Source: Dehalococcoidales bacterium (GTDB lineage Bacteria; Chloroflexota; Dehalococcoidia; Dehalococcoidales; UBA2162). From it: 9,715 bases of DNA. Below are positions 1 to 6,467 of this stretch, in pieces. The stretch is taken from positions 2,027,800-2,037,514 of the forward strand of contig CP070800.1 in the NCBI GenBank assembly GCA_020343555.1. The letters are read 5' to 3'. The notes under the pieces were generated by a model. That model had not been told where the DNA came from and searched no databases. It saw nothing but the letters and a program-made list of their open reading frames with translations. The number at the start of each line of letters is the position of its first letter. The first letter of the stretch is position 1. Made by a program: the position numbers and the translations under genes.

Positions 1-732
1 GTTGAGCATGCTCTGGATCCCAGCTACGCTCAGCGATGCGGAGTCAATGTCGATGAGCTGTTGATCTCCCAGCCGGATACCGGCGAACAGGCACTTGAGA
101 TCGCCGATGCCCTGGTCAGGAGCGGCGCTGTCGATATCGTTGTTGTCGACAGTGTTGCGGCACTGGTCTCGCAGGCGGAAATAGAAGGCGAGATGGGAGA
201 CACCCATGTTGCCCTCCAGGCCCGTCTCATGTCGCAGGCACTCAGAAAACTCGCGGCAGCGATCGGCAAAACCGGTACCGCAGTAGTATTTATCAATCAG
301 CTGAGAGAGAAAGTCGGGATTGTCTTCGGAAATCCGGAGGTTACGCCGGGGGGTAGAGCCTTGAAGTTCTACAGTTCGGTGAGGATCGACCTGAGGAGAA
401 CCGATTCGATAAAGCAGGGGAACCAGATAACAGGCAGTCATATTAAGGCCAGGGTAGTGAAGAACAAAGTTGCTCCTCCGTTCAGAACCGGTGAGTTTGA
501 CATAATGTTCGACCGTGGCATAAGCCATGAGGGAGAGATAATAGACCTGGGTGTAGAACAGGGGCTGGTGACCAAGTCCGGCGCTTTTTTCTCATATGGT
601 GATATTCGTCTGGGGCAAGGAAGGGAAAACGCGAAGAATTACCTATCTCAAAATCCCGAACTTGTCGAGGAAATCGAGCAGAAAATAAGAGCCTCAGCCG
701 TCACCAATCAGAGTTCTCTGACTGATGAATAA
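1..732 (+). CDS. recA: RecA recombinase, 3' part (5' end off the window)
   Basis: ATP-dependent DNA strand-exchange protein, which also acts as co-protease for LexA in the SOS response. The frame is open from base 1, so the gene enters from the left and roughly the first 95 codons, including the Walker A P-loop, are outside. The visible 243 residues begin at the equivalent of E. coli residue 95. The second residue is the catalytic Glu96 (VEHALDP), followed by the [11 protein letters not shown] segment and Walker B ([12 protein letters not shown], Asp at the Asp144 position). DNA-binding loop L1 reads [11 protein letters not shown], and L2 reads [15 protein letters not shown] with the allosteric Gln194 kept (INQ). 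The C-terminal domain ends in a short [11 protein letters not shown] tail, with less of the long acidic extension seen in E. coli. A TTG at 61 is internal and not the start. Several loop residues are unusual (see findings). Identification is near certain. Confidence 0.98.
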   Translation, partial: VEHALDPSYAQRCGVNVDELLISQPDTGEQALEIADALVRSGAVDIVVVDSVAALVSQAEIEGEMGDTHVALQARLMSQALRKLAAAIGKTGTAVVFINQLREKVGIVFGNPEVTPGGRALKFYSSVRIDLRRTDSIKQGNQITGSHIKARVVKNKVAPPFRTGEFDIMFDRGISHEGEIIDLGVEQGLVTKSGAFFSYGDIRLGQGRENAKNYLSQNPELVEEIEQKIRASAVTNQSSLTDE

Positions 733-780
733 TATTGTCCTGACCTGACAGTTTAAATAAATATATAGCAGGCATATTGA

Positions 781-820
781 AAGCTGAGGTTACAAGCAAA
801 ACCTCGGCTTTGTTTGTTTG
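781..820 (+). terminator. Intrinsic terminator-like hairpin between recA and recX
   Basis: Arms AAGCTGAGGTT (781-791) and AACCTCGGCTT (800-810) form an 11-bp stem with a single G-U wobble and an 8-base loop. The T-rich run TGTTTGTTTG follows at 811-820. It sits 48 bases after the recA stop and ends just before the recX ribosome-binding site. In E. coli a leaky terminator between recA and recX keeps RecX far below RecA, and the same role is inferred here. No promoter for recX is obvious in the remaining 733-780 stretch, so recX is probably expressed by read-through. Confidence 0.75.
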
Positions 821-834
821 TAAAGGCAAGAAAA

Positions 835-1470
835 ATGAAAAAGATAACCGCCCTCCGGGCCGGAAAAGGCAGGAGAAAGCGGGTGAACATATTTCTGGAC
901 GGCGAATACGCATTCAGCCTGGAAGGTGACATTGCGGTCAAGGAAGGTTTGAGAGTAAACCAGGAGTTATCTCCGGAACGTATCGAGGAGATAAGGTCCG
1001 CTAACAATTACCGCCGCTGCTATGACGCCGCCGCCCTCTTTATCAGTTACCGTCCCCGCAGTGAACCGGAACTGCGGGAAAGACTCCGCAAGCGTAATTT
1101 CTCCGCTGAAAGCATCGACGCGGTCGTTGCCAGGATGAAAGAGCAGGGACTGGTAGACGATACCGCCTTTGCACAATTCTGGACGGAAAACCGCGATTCT
1201 TTCAGCCCCCGCAGCCAGTGGCTGACCGGAATGGAATTACGACGCAAGGGAGTACCCGAAGAAATCATCCAGCAGGCTGTCGGTGTCCTGGATGATGACG
1301 ACAGTGCATACCGCGCTGCCTATAAAAAAGCAAGAAATTTACCACGGTACGATTATCAGAGTTTCCGCCGTCGACTGGGTGATCACCTGCAGCGGCGGGG
1401 ATTCGGCTACGGAGTGATAAACGCAACCGTGAAACGGCTCTGGAATGAGCTGGAAAGTGAATTGAAATAA
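835..1470 (+). CDS. recX: RecX regulatory protein
   Basis: Predicted modulator of RecA: RecX proteins bind in the groove of RecA filaments and limit their growth or activity. The 211-residue product has the family layout. A basic N-terminal beta-hairpin segment (about 4-30, ITALRAGKGRRKRVNIFLDG) comes first. Three helical RecX repeats follow: about 62-108 (YDAAALFISYRPRSEPELRE), 107-150 (LVDDTAFAQFWTENR) and 155-205 (RRRLGDHLQRRGF). The ATG at 835 is preferred because AAAGG (822-826) lies 8 bases upstream. A TTG at 814 would add seven residues but falls inside the T tract of the hairpin and has no ribosome-binding site. The position directly after recA supports the call. Confidence 0.93.
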   Translation: MKKITALRAGKGRRKRVNIFLDGEYAFSLEGDIAVKEGLRVNQELSPERIEEIRSANNYRRCYDAAALFISYRPRSEPELRERLRKRNFSAESIDAVVARMKEQGLVDDTAFAQFWTENRDSFSPRSQWLTGMELRRKGVPEEIIQQAVGVLDDDDSAYRAAYKKARNLPRYDYQSFRRRLGDHLQRRGFGYGVINATVKRLWNELESELK

Positions 1471-1509
1471 AATCTAGAACCGGAAATAATCCGGAAAGTG
1501 AGGAGAAAA

Positions 1510-3051
1510 ATGGAAACAGGTTTAGTTTATGTCGCACTGGTTTCCATGTTCTTTATCGGTCTGGTTTTCGGAGGTATAATTGTCTTCTTCTTCAGGCGTA
1601 TGGTGGTAAACCGCCAGCTCCGTAACGCCCAGAGAAAAGCTGCCAGAACGGTAGCGGAAGCCAGGGATGAATCAAAAGACATACTTAGAGAAGCCAAGGA
1701 GGAAATAGAAAGAAACAAGAGTAAAAACGAAGCGGAACTGCGCGAAAGACGAAACGAGCTGCAGAAACAGGAGAACCGGCTTTCGAGCAAGACAGAGTCG
1801 CTGGAGCGCAGGATCGAGTCCGTTGAGCAACGCGACCGTAACCTTGCCAACAAAGAGAAGAGTATAGAGACACTGAGAAATGAGATTACGGAGATAAGAG
1901 ATAAACAGGTCAAACAACTCGAAGAAGTATCAGGGATGTCCAGCGCGGACGCAAAACAGGAACTGCTGGACAGGATGGAAGTGGAAACCAAGGAAGAGAC
2001 ATCGAGGCGTCTCCGCGAATGGGAAGAGAAACTGAAAGAGGAAAGTGACAAGATAAGCCAGGTGATTCTTGCTCATACTATACAGCGCTGCGCTTCCGAC
2101 GTGGTCTCGGAAATATCCGTAGTGAGTGTTCCGCTGCCCGGTGACGAGATGAAAGGAAGGCTGATAGGAAGGGAAGGCCGTAACATCAGGGCGCTGGAAC
2201 AGGCGACCGGAGTGGACCTCATTATCGACGACACGCCTGAAGCGGTGACCCTTTCCAGCTTCGATCCGGTGCGGAGAGAGATAGCCCGTCTTTCACTGAC
2301 CAAGCTGATAACCGACGGACGGATACATCCAGCTCGAATCGAGGAAATAGTAGCCAAGACAAAGGAAGAGGTAAACGCTACTATCTATTCGGCGGGTGAG
2401 CAGGCGGCATTCGAAGTGGAAGTACCGGGATTGCGACCTGAAATCATCAGGCTGCTGGGACGACTGAAATACCGCACCAGTTACGGACAGAACGTACTCA
2501 ACCACTGCAAGGAAGTAGCCTTCCTTGCCGGAATGATAGCTTCAGAACTGGGAGCGAATGTGGCAACTGCTAAAAAAGCCGGACTTCTGCATGATATCGG
2601 CAAGGCAGTAGACAGAGAGATCGAAGGTTCGCACGCTACCATAGGCGCCGACATTGTCAAACAGTGGGAGAAATCACCCGAGGTTGTCCAGGGTATTGCC
2701 GAACACCACCTTGAGACAACCACTACCGGCATCTGGGGTTACATAGTCTCGGCCGGTGACGCAATAAGCAGCGCCAGGCCGGGAGCAAGGCGCGAATCAC
2801 TCGAGAATTATCTGAAACGTCTTACGGCTCTCGAAGATATAGCAAACACCTTCAAAGGCGTGGAGAAATCCTTTGCCATACAGGCCGGTCGTGAAATCCG
2901 CATCCTGGTAAAACCGGAAGAAATAGACGACCTTGGAGCGATGAGAATGGCCAGGGATATCGTCAAAAAGATCGAAGAAGGACTCGAATATCCCGGACAG
3001 ATCAAGGTAACTGTTCTCAGGGAGACACGGGCGATAGACTATGCCAAGTAG
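1510..3051 (+). CDS. rny: Ribonuclease Y (membrane-anchored endoribonuclease)
   Basis: Endoribonuclease that starts mRNA decay and processing at the inner face of the membrane. The 513 residues match the usual family length and order. A single N-terminal transmembrane helix (about 5-28) is followed by a long charged coiled coil (about 35-190, rich in Glu, Arg and Lys). Next is a KH RNA-binding domain with the GxxG loop IGREGRNIR (219-227). The HD hydrolase domain has His332, the His361-Asp362 pair in LLHDIGKA, His375, the His399-His400 pair and Asp417 ([14 protein letters not shown]), which together form the metal site. ATG 1510 is chosen because GAGGAG ends 4 bases upstream and the membrane helix follows at once; an in-frame GTG at 1498 overlaps this ribosome-binding site. 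It begins 39 bases after recX and lies 18 bases before ymdB, probably in one transcript. Confidence 0.97.
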   Translation: METGLVYVALVSMFFIGLVFGGIIVFFFRRMVVNRQLRNAQRKAARTVAEARDESKDILREAKEEIERNKSKNEAELRERRNELQKQENRLSSKTESLERRIESVEQRDRNLANKEKSIETLRNEITEIRDKQVKQLEEVSGMSSADAKQELLDRMEVETKEETSRRLREWEEKLKEESDKISQVILAHTIQRCASDVVSEISVVSVPLPGDEMKGRLIGREGRNIRALEQATGVDLIIDDTPEAVTLSSFDPVRREIARLSLTKLITDGRIHPARIEEIVAKTKEEVNATIYSAGEQAAFEVEVPGLRPEIIRLLGRLKYRTSYGQNVLNHCKEVAFLAGMIASELGANVATAKKAGLLHDIGKAVDREIEGSHATIGADIVKQWEKSPEVVQGIAEHHLETTTTGIWGYIVSAGDAISSARPGARRESLENYLKRLTALEDIANTFKGVEKSFAIQAGREIRILVKPEEIDDLGAMRMARDIVKKIEEGLEYPGQIKVTVLRETRAIDYAK

Positions 3052-3069
3052 AAAGGGACCAATAATCCC

Positions 3070-3846
3070 ATGATCATACTGGTAATCGGAGACATCATTG
3101 GCAGACCGGGAAGACAGGCAGTAAAGGAAATCCTGCCCGGTCTGCGTGACCGGTTTGGTATAGAAACGGTGATAGCAAACATCGAAAATACAGCCGGAGG
3201 TATAGGTGCAACTCCCTCGACGGTCGATGAACTGCTCGCATGTGGCATCGATGTGATGACCTCCGGCAACCATATCTGGGCGCATAAAGAGATAATACCC
3301 TACCTGGAGAACGATAAACCTGTCATCCGCCCCCTGAACTATCCTGAAGGAGTGAGGGGGAAGGGTTACATCATCAAGAAAAACGTTGCCGTCATTAATC
3401 TTATCGGCAGGACATTCATGTCCAACTATGACTGTCCTTTCAGGACGACGGATAAACTGCTGGAGGAATTAGGTGATAAACCTTTGATCAAGATCATAGA
3501 TTTCCATGCCGAAGCGACGTCGGAGAAAGTAGCCCTGGGAAGGTATTTCGACGGCCGGGTTAGTGCTGTACTCGGTACTCACACTCATATCGGTACGATA
3601 GATGCGGGAATCCTTCCGGAAGGCACGGCTTATGTTACCGACATCGGAATGACCGGACCGAAGGACTCGGTTATCGGCGACAGCATAGACGATGTTGTCC
3701 AGCGGTTTTTGACGATGATCCCGAGACGCCTGCCGGTCGCGAAGGGATCGGTTATTTTTACAGCGATGCTCATGGATATCGAAAACAAGACCGGAAAAGC
3801 AAAAAGTATCGAACGCATCTACCAGGAGATAGAAGGAGAAGACTAA
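3070..3846 (+). CDS. ymdB: YmdB-family metallophosphoesterase (2',3'-cyclic nucleotide phosphodiesterase)
   Basis: Calcineurin-like metallophosphoesterase of the TIGR00282/YmdB family. In Bacillus subtilis YmdB hydrolyses 2',3'-cyclic nucleotides, affects biofilm and motility decisions, and is encoded next to rny. The 258 residues carry all family metal ligands at nearly the Bacillus positions: Asp8 (GDIIGRPGR), Glu39-Asn40 (NIENTAGG), Asn67-His68 (TSGNHIWAHKE), His146 (DFHAEATSEK), His171 and His173 (GTHTHIGT). The closing region YVTDIGMTGPKDSVIG is also typical. Only a loose AGGGA (3054-3058) with an 11-base spacing precedes the ATG, so initiation may be weak or coupled to rny translation. 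The stop overlaps the next start in TAATG. The catalytic residues suggest an active enzyme; the in vivo substrate is inferred from the family. Confidence 0.95.
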   Translation: MIILVIGDIIGRPGRQAVKEILPGLRDRFGIETVIANIENTAGGIGATPSTVDELLACGIDVMTSGNHIWAHKEIIPYLENDKPVIRPLNYPEGVRGKGYIIKKNVAVINLIGRTFMSNYDCPFRTTDKLLEELGDKPLIKIIDFHAEATSEKVALGRYFDGRVSAVLGTHTHIGTIDAGILPEGTAYVTDIGMTGPKDSVIGDSIDDVVQRFLTMIPRRLPVAKGSVIFTAMLMDIENKTGKAKSIERIYQEIEGED

Positions 3847-4697
3847 TGTCCAAGGTTGACCTTCACCTGCATTCTTCAGCATCGGATGGTGTCCTCAGTC
3901 CCACCGAGGTGGTTGCGAAGGCAGCCGAACTGGGACTTACAACCGTCTCTCTGACCGACCATGATAACGTAGACGGCATCGCACCGGCACTCAAAGCTGC
4001 AGAAAAGTATCCTGACATGGTATTTATCCCCGGCCTGGAGATAAGTACGGACACTACTACCGGAGAAATTCACGTCCTGGGATACTACATAGACCATACC
4101 AATCCTGAGTTATTATCAGCCCTGAAAAAATTACGCGATTCACGCCTGGGGCGTGCGCAGAAAATGATCCAAAAGTTGTCTGAACTGGGTATGCCGATAG
4201 ATTGGGAATACGTAGAAGAATTGTCCGGTGACGGTTCTGTCGGGCGACCGCACGTCGCCCAGGCATTGCTGGATAAGGGGTATATCGATACCATCAAGGA
4301 GGCGTTTTCAAAGTACATTGCCTTCGGTGGACCGGCCTATGTACCGAGATCAAAAATGACTCCAAGAGAAGCCGTCGAACTAATAATCAGGGCGGACGGG
4401 CTTGCAGTACTGGCACATCCTCTTGGCATTTCGAACCTCGAAACACTGCTAAAGACACTGACCGGGGCAGGTCTTGTCGGTATTGAAGTGTATTACAAGG
4501 ACTATCCTACCGAAGACCGGGAAAGCCTGGCTAGGCTGGCTGACAAGCATGGTTTAATTGCTACCGGGGGTACCGATTATCATGGACTGGACGACAATAC
4601 TGAAGTGATGATGGGTGAAGCAGGGGTACCACCTTATATTGCAGATAATATTATTACACTGGCGGAAAATCGTTCACACAAACTGACTTTACGATAG
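3846..4697 (+). CDS. PHP-domain phosphoesterase, YciV/RNase AM-like
   Basis: Metal-dependent phosphoesterase of the PHP superfamily. The closest characterised relatives I recognise are E. coli YciV (RNase AM, a 5'-3' exonuclease and 3',5'-nucleoside bisphosphate phosphatase) and Chromobacterium Cv1693. In the 283 residues the metal-binding motifs are complete: His7, His9 and Asp14 (DLHLHSSASDG), Asp38-His39 (LTDHDNVDG), Glu65 (IPGLEIS), His76 (GEIHVLGY), His191 (LAHPLG), Asp244 and His246 (GGTDYHG). A helical insertion at about 90-170 (RAQKMIQKLSELG, then the VGRPHVAQAL segment) is characteristic of this subgroup and separates it from DNA polymerase PHP domains and histidinol phosphatase. The start codon overlaps the ymdB stop by one base, with AAGGAG (3833-3838) 7 bases ahead, so translation is probably coupled. 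The exact substrate (pAp, short RNA ends or other) cannot be read from sequence. Confidence 0.88.
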   Translation: MSKVDLHLHSSASDGVLSPTEVVAKAAELGLTTVSLTDHDNVDGIAPALKAAEKYPDMVFIPGLEISTDTTTGEIHVLGYYIDHTNPELLSALKKLRDSRLGRAQKMIQKLSELGMPIDWEYVEELSGDGSVGRPHVAQALLDKGYIDTIKEAFSKYIAFGGPAYVPRSKMTPREAVELIIRADGLAVLAHPLGISNLETLLKTLTGAGLVGIEVYYKDYPTEDRESLARLADKHGLIATGGTDYHGLDDNTEVMMGEAGVPPYIADNIITLAENRSHKLTLR

Positions 4698-4709
4698 CGG
4701 GAGAAAAGA

Positions 4710-5387
4710 ATGGTAATACAGGTCATATTACTGACTATTGCTGCCTACCTGGTGGGTTCTATTCCTGCCGCCTATCTTGTAGCAAGGTGGAGACGAGGTG
4801 TGGATATAAGGAAGTTTGGCAGCGGGAATGTTGGAGCCGCCAACACGCTGACCGTGGTAGGCAAGCGCTGGTCAGTATTTGTAACCATATTCGATATCGG
4901 TAAAGGTGCTCTCATGGTATGGATTGCCCAGCTTCTGGATTTCAACATTGCTTCACAGGCAGCTGTAGGAATCGCTACGATCATCGGACATGACTGGCCG
5001 GTATTTCTCCGTTTCCAGGGCGGACGTGGCGTGTTTACTACTCTAGGTGTTATCACTATCCTCAATCCCTGGCTGGGACTTATAGCCCTTGTTTACCCTT
5101 ACCTTTTCTTCGCTCCCTTTAAACAGGTCGCCCTAGGAGTATCCACTGTTATGATAATTTTACCGATAACCGGCGCCCTGGCTCATGAACCGTTCGGTAT
5201 CGAGGAACCACTGACCGTTACACTGGCAATGGTTGCTATTATGCTGGTGATGTTTATCCGGCGTTTTACCGCCCCGAGAAGTCCCATCAGCAAGGACGTT
5301 CCCCTCTACGAGCTTATTTTCTACCGTCTGCTTTTCGACAGAGATATAAAGGACAGGAAAGCCTGGATAAGTCAACAGAGGGGCTAG
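4710..5387 (+). CDS. plsY: PlsY-family glycerol-3-phosphate acyltransferase, motif 3 degenerate
   Basis: Integral membrane protein of the family that transfers an acyl group from acyl phosphate to glycerol-3-phosphate, the first step of phospholipid synthesis in most bacteria. Residues 3-25 form the first membrane helix (LVGSIPAAYLVA). Motif 1 is GSGNVGAANT (37-46), where the family normally has Thr or Ser at residue 44. Motif 2 is GHDWPVFLRFQGGRGV (93-108) with the Gly-rich turn intact. Further hydrophobic helices lie at about 50-75, 110-130, 135-155 and 165-183. After the last helix the usual motif 3, with an Asn-Ile pair, a basic residue and a closing Gly-x-Glu, is not visible; instead the tail runs FIRRFTAPRSPISKDVPLYE and on to a charged end at 225. 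GGGAG (4699-4703) precedes the ATG by 6 bases. Family membership is clear; activity as a standard PlsY is less so. Confidence 0.88.
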   Translation: MVIQVILLTIAAYLVGSIPAAYLVARWRRGVDIRKFGSGNVGAANTLTVVGKRWSVFVTIFDIGKGALMVWIAQLLDFNIASQAAVGIATIIGHDWPVFLRFQGGRGVFTTLGVITILNPWLGLIALVYPYLFFAPFKQVALGVSTVMIILPITGALAHEPFGIEEPLTVTLAMVAIMLVMFIRRFTAPRSPISKDVPLYELIFYRLLFDRDIKDRKAWISQQRG

Positions 5388-5408
5388 GAACAGAAATAAA
5401 TCAGAGAA

Positions 5409-6209
5409 CTACCCAAGGTTATTCCTCGTCTTACGCTTCTTGTCCAGTTCACCGCTCTTCGTTAAGTAATCCTTGTGGCTGAGTATTGTTTTCCCAAGTT
5501 CATCCGTACCCCTGTCCGTCGTGGATTCGGTGAGGACGACCGGTGGTTTCCAGCCGGCAGGGAACTGTTCTTTCATGTCTATCACCGCTTCAAGCAGGGC
5601 TTTCAGACTTCCAGCTCCTTCGCGGTCAGCCTTATTTATAACGAAGATATCCGCCACCTCCAATATTCCGGCCTTCATAAACTGGATATCATCGCCCATA
5701 CCCGGCACAAGCACGCAGATACAAGTGTCGGAAATCCCGGCAATATCCACATCTGCCTGTCCTGAACCGACGGCTTCAACGAATATGATATCCTTCCCCA
5801 TCGCGTCCATTACCAGTACTATGTCTGCGGCAGTCTTTGAAAGACCGCCCTTCCAGCCCCTTGAAGCAAGGCTGCGTATGAACACGCCCTCATCCACACC
5901 ATCTCCCTGAATTCTCAGTCTGTCACCAAGAAAAGCACCACCGGTGATCGGACTGGTAGGATCTACTGCCACCACACCGACACTCATGTTCCTGTTTGCC
6001 CTGAAATATCTGACAAGGCGACCAAGGATAGTACTCTTCCCCGTACCGGCAACTCCGGTAATTCCCACTGCAAAAGCTTTTCCGGCATAAAGGCGAAGAT
6101 CTCTCAGCATGCCGGAAATATCAGATATTTCATTCTCAATATCTCGTATCAGTTTCGCAGCCGCCAGGACATCGCCATTCAGTATTTTCTGTACTTGATC
6201 CGATTCCAT
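5409..6209 (-). CDS. meaB: MeaB/ArgK-type GTPase, short form
   Basis: G3E-family P-loop GTPase. In characterised systems MeaB gates cobalamin loading and protects methylmalonyl-CoA mutase from inactivation. The 266 residues show a short helical N-terminus, Walker A GVAGTGKST (52-60), VAVDPTSPITGGAFLGDR (80-97), FIRSLASRGWKGGLS (110-124), the switch-like FVEAVGSGQADVDIA (143-157, usually ETVGVGQ), LVPGMGDDIQFMKAGILE (167-184) and the base-specific NKAD (192-195). The family is usually about 310-330 residues. This one stops soon after the HKDYLTKSGELDKKRK segment, so the C-terminal dimerisation arm is missing. AGGAG (complement of 6214-6218) sits 4 bases before the ATG. It converges on plsY with a 21-base gap and no visible terminator. 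No mutase gene is in the window; the acyl-CoA genes upstream on the same strand fit a propionate or methylmalonyl-CoA role. Confidence 0.9.
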   Translation of the reverse strand: MESDQVQKILNGDVLAAAKLIRDIENEISDISGMLRDLRLYAGKAFAVGITGVAGTGKSTILGRLVRYFRANRNMSVGVVAVDPTSPITGGAFLGDRLRIQGDGVDEGVFIRSLASRGWKGGLSKTAADIVLVMDAMGKDIIFVEAVGSGQADVDIAGISDTCICVLVPGMGDDIQFMKAGILEVADIFVINKADREGAGSLKALLEAVIDMKEQFPAGWKPPVVLTESTTDRGTDELGKTILSHKDYLTKSGELDKKRKTRNNLG

Positions 6210-6241
6210 TTGTCTCCTGACTCCGGGATTTTATAGATACC

Positions 6242-6270
6242 ATTATAATGGATTCCCGCTCCCGTATCAC
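6242..6270 (-). promoter_or_regulatory. Probable sigma-70-type promoter of meaB
   Basis: On the minus strand a perfect TATAAT (complement of 6242-6247) is separated by 17 bases from GTGATA (complement of 6265-6270), a 4-of-6 match to TTGACA. Transcription would start near 6235, giving a leader of about 26 bases before the meaB ATG. The -10 lies inside the perfect 12-bp palindrome CCATTATAATGG (6240-6251). Confidence 0.55.
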
Positions 6271-6397
6271 GCAGGAAGTGGTTTTTACGGAAATGATAAC
6301 AAGAAGATGAGAGGGCCTATGCGTTATTCATCATATCACCCTCACCTAACATCTCCCGTCAAAAGAGAGGAATGCCCTATATAGTCATTGCAAATAC

Positions 6398-6429
6398 ACA
6401 GGTCGGTTCACTTTCATGAACCGACCTGT
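6398..6429 (-). terminator. Perfect 13-bp hairpin downstream of the acyl-CoA synthetase gene
   Basis: ACAGGTCGGTTCA (6398-6410) and its exact reverse complement (6417-6429) flank the six-base loop CTTTCA. It lies 38 bases beyond the minus-strand stop at 6468 and is the only strong hairpin there, so it probably ends the crotonase/synthetase transcript. The run after the stem on the minus strand (GTATTTGC) is only moderately T-rich, so it may also act as a 3' stabilising stem, or as an insulator for meaB. Confidence 0.6.
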
Positions 6430-6467
6430 TCCTGTTCGTCTAGAAGACTTTTTCTTATGTGATAACC

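Larger units (their letters stand above)
6210..6467. other. Intergenic region between meaB and the acyl-CoA synthetase
   Basis: No coding sequence is credible in these 258 bases. From the meaB side it holds the meaB ribosome-binding site and promoter. Next comes a degraded repeat-like stretch beginning ATGGATTCCC (6248-6257). A region of scattered GAGGG/CCCTC and CTCCC/GAGAGG complementarity (about 6305-6372) resembles decayed palindromic repeats. A strong hairpin follows at 6398-6429, about 40 bases past the synthetase stop. The sequence between 6272 and 6305 shows nothing recognisable. Confidence 0.6.

Noticed and set aside
1480..1494. Short inverted repeat CCGGA/TCCGG between recX and rny
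   Set aside because: Only five base pairs and no T tract; too weak to call a terminator or regulator.
1527..2051. Long minus-strand open frame opposite rny (174 codons, Ser/Leu-rich)
   Set aside because: It is the antisense of the coiled-coil-coding part of RNase Y. Its composition simply mirrors Glu/Arg/Lys codons, and it has no domain or ribosome-binding site.
3055..3069. GGGA/TCCC pairing that could hide the ymdB ribosome-binding site
   Set aside because: A four-base stem with a 7-base loop is expected by chance and unlikely to be stable.
2797..3285. Minus-strand open frame across the rny/ymdB junction (162 codons)
   Set aside because: It overlaps two well-supported genes with complete catalytic motifs, and the translated product has no recognisable features.
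5388..5408. Possible shared terminator between the convergent plsY and meaB genes
   Set aside because: The 21-base gap and its flanks contain no inverted repeat long enough to support one.
5473..5910. Plus-strand open frames opposite meaB
   Set aside because: They mirror the GTPase gene, whose motifs are unmistakable on the minus strand.
6210..6467. Possible small RNA or riboswitch (for example cobalamin) upstream of meaB
   Set aside because: The meaB leader would be only about 26 bases from the predicted promoter and no conserved riboswitch core is visible.
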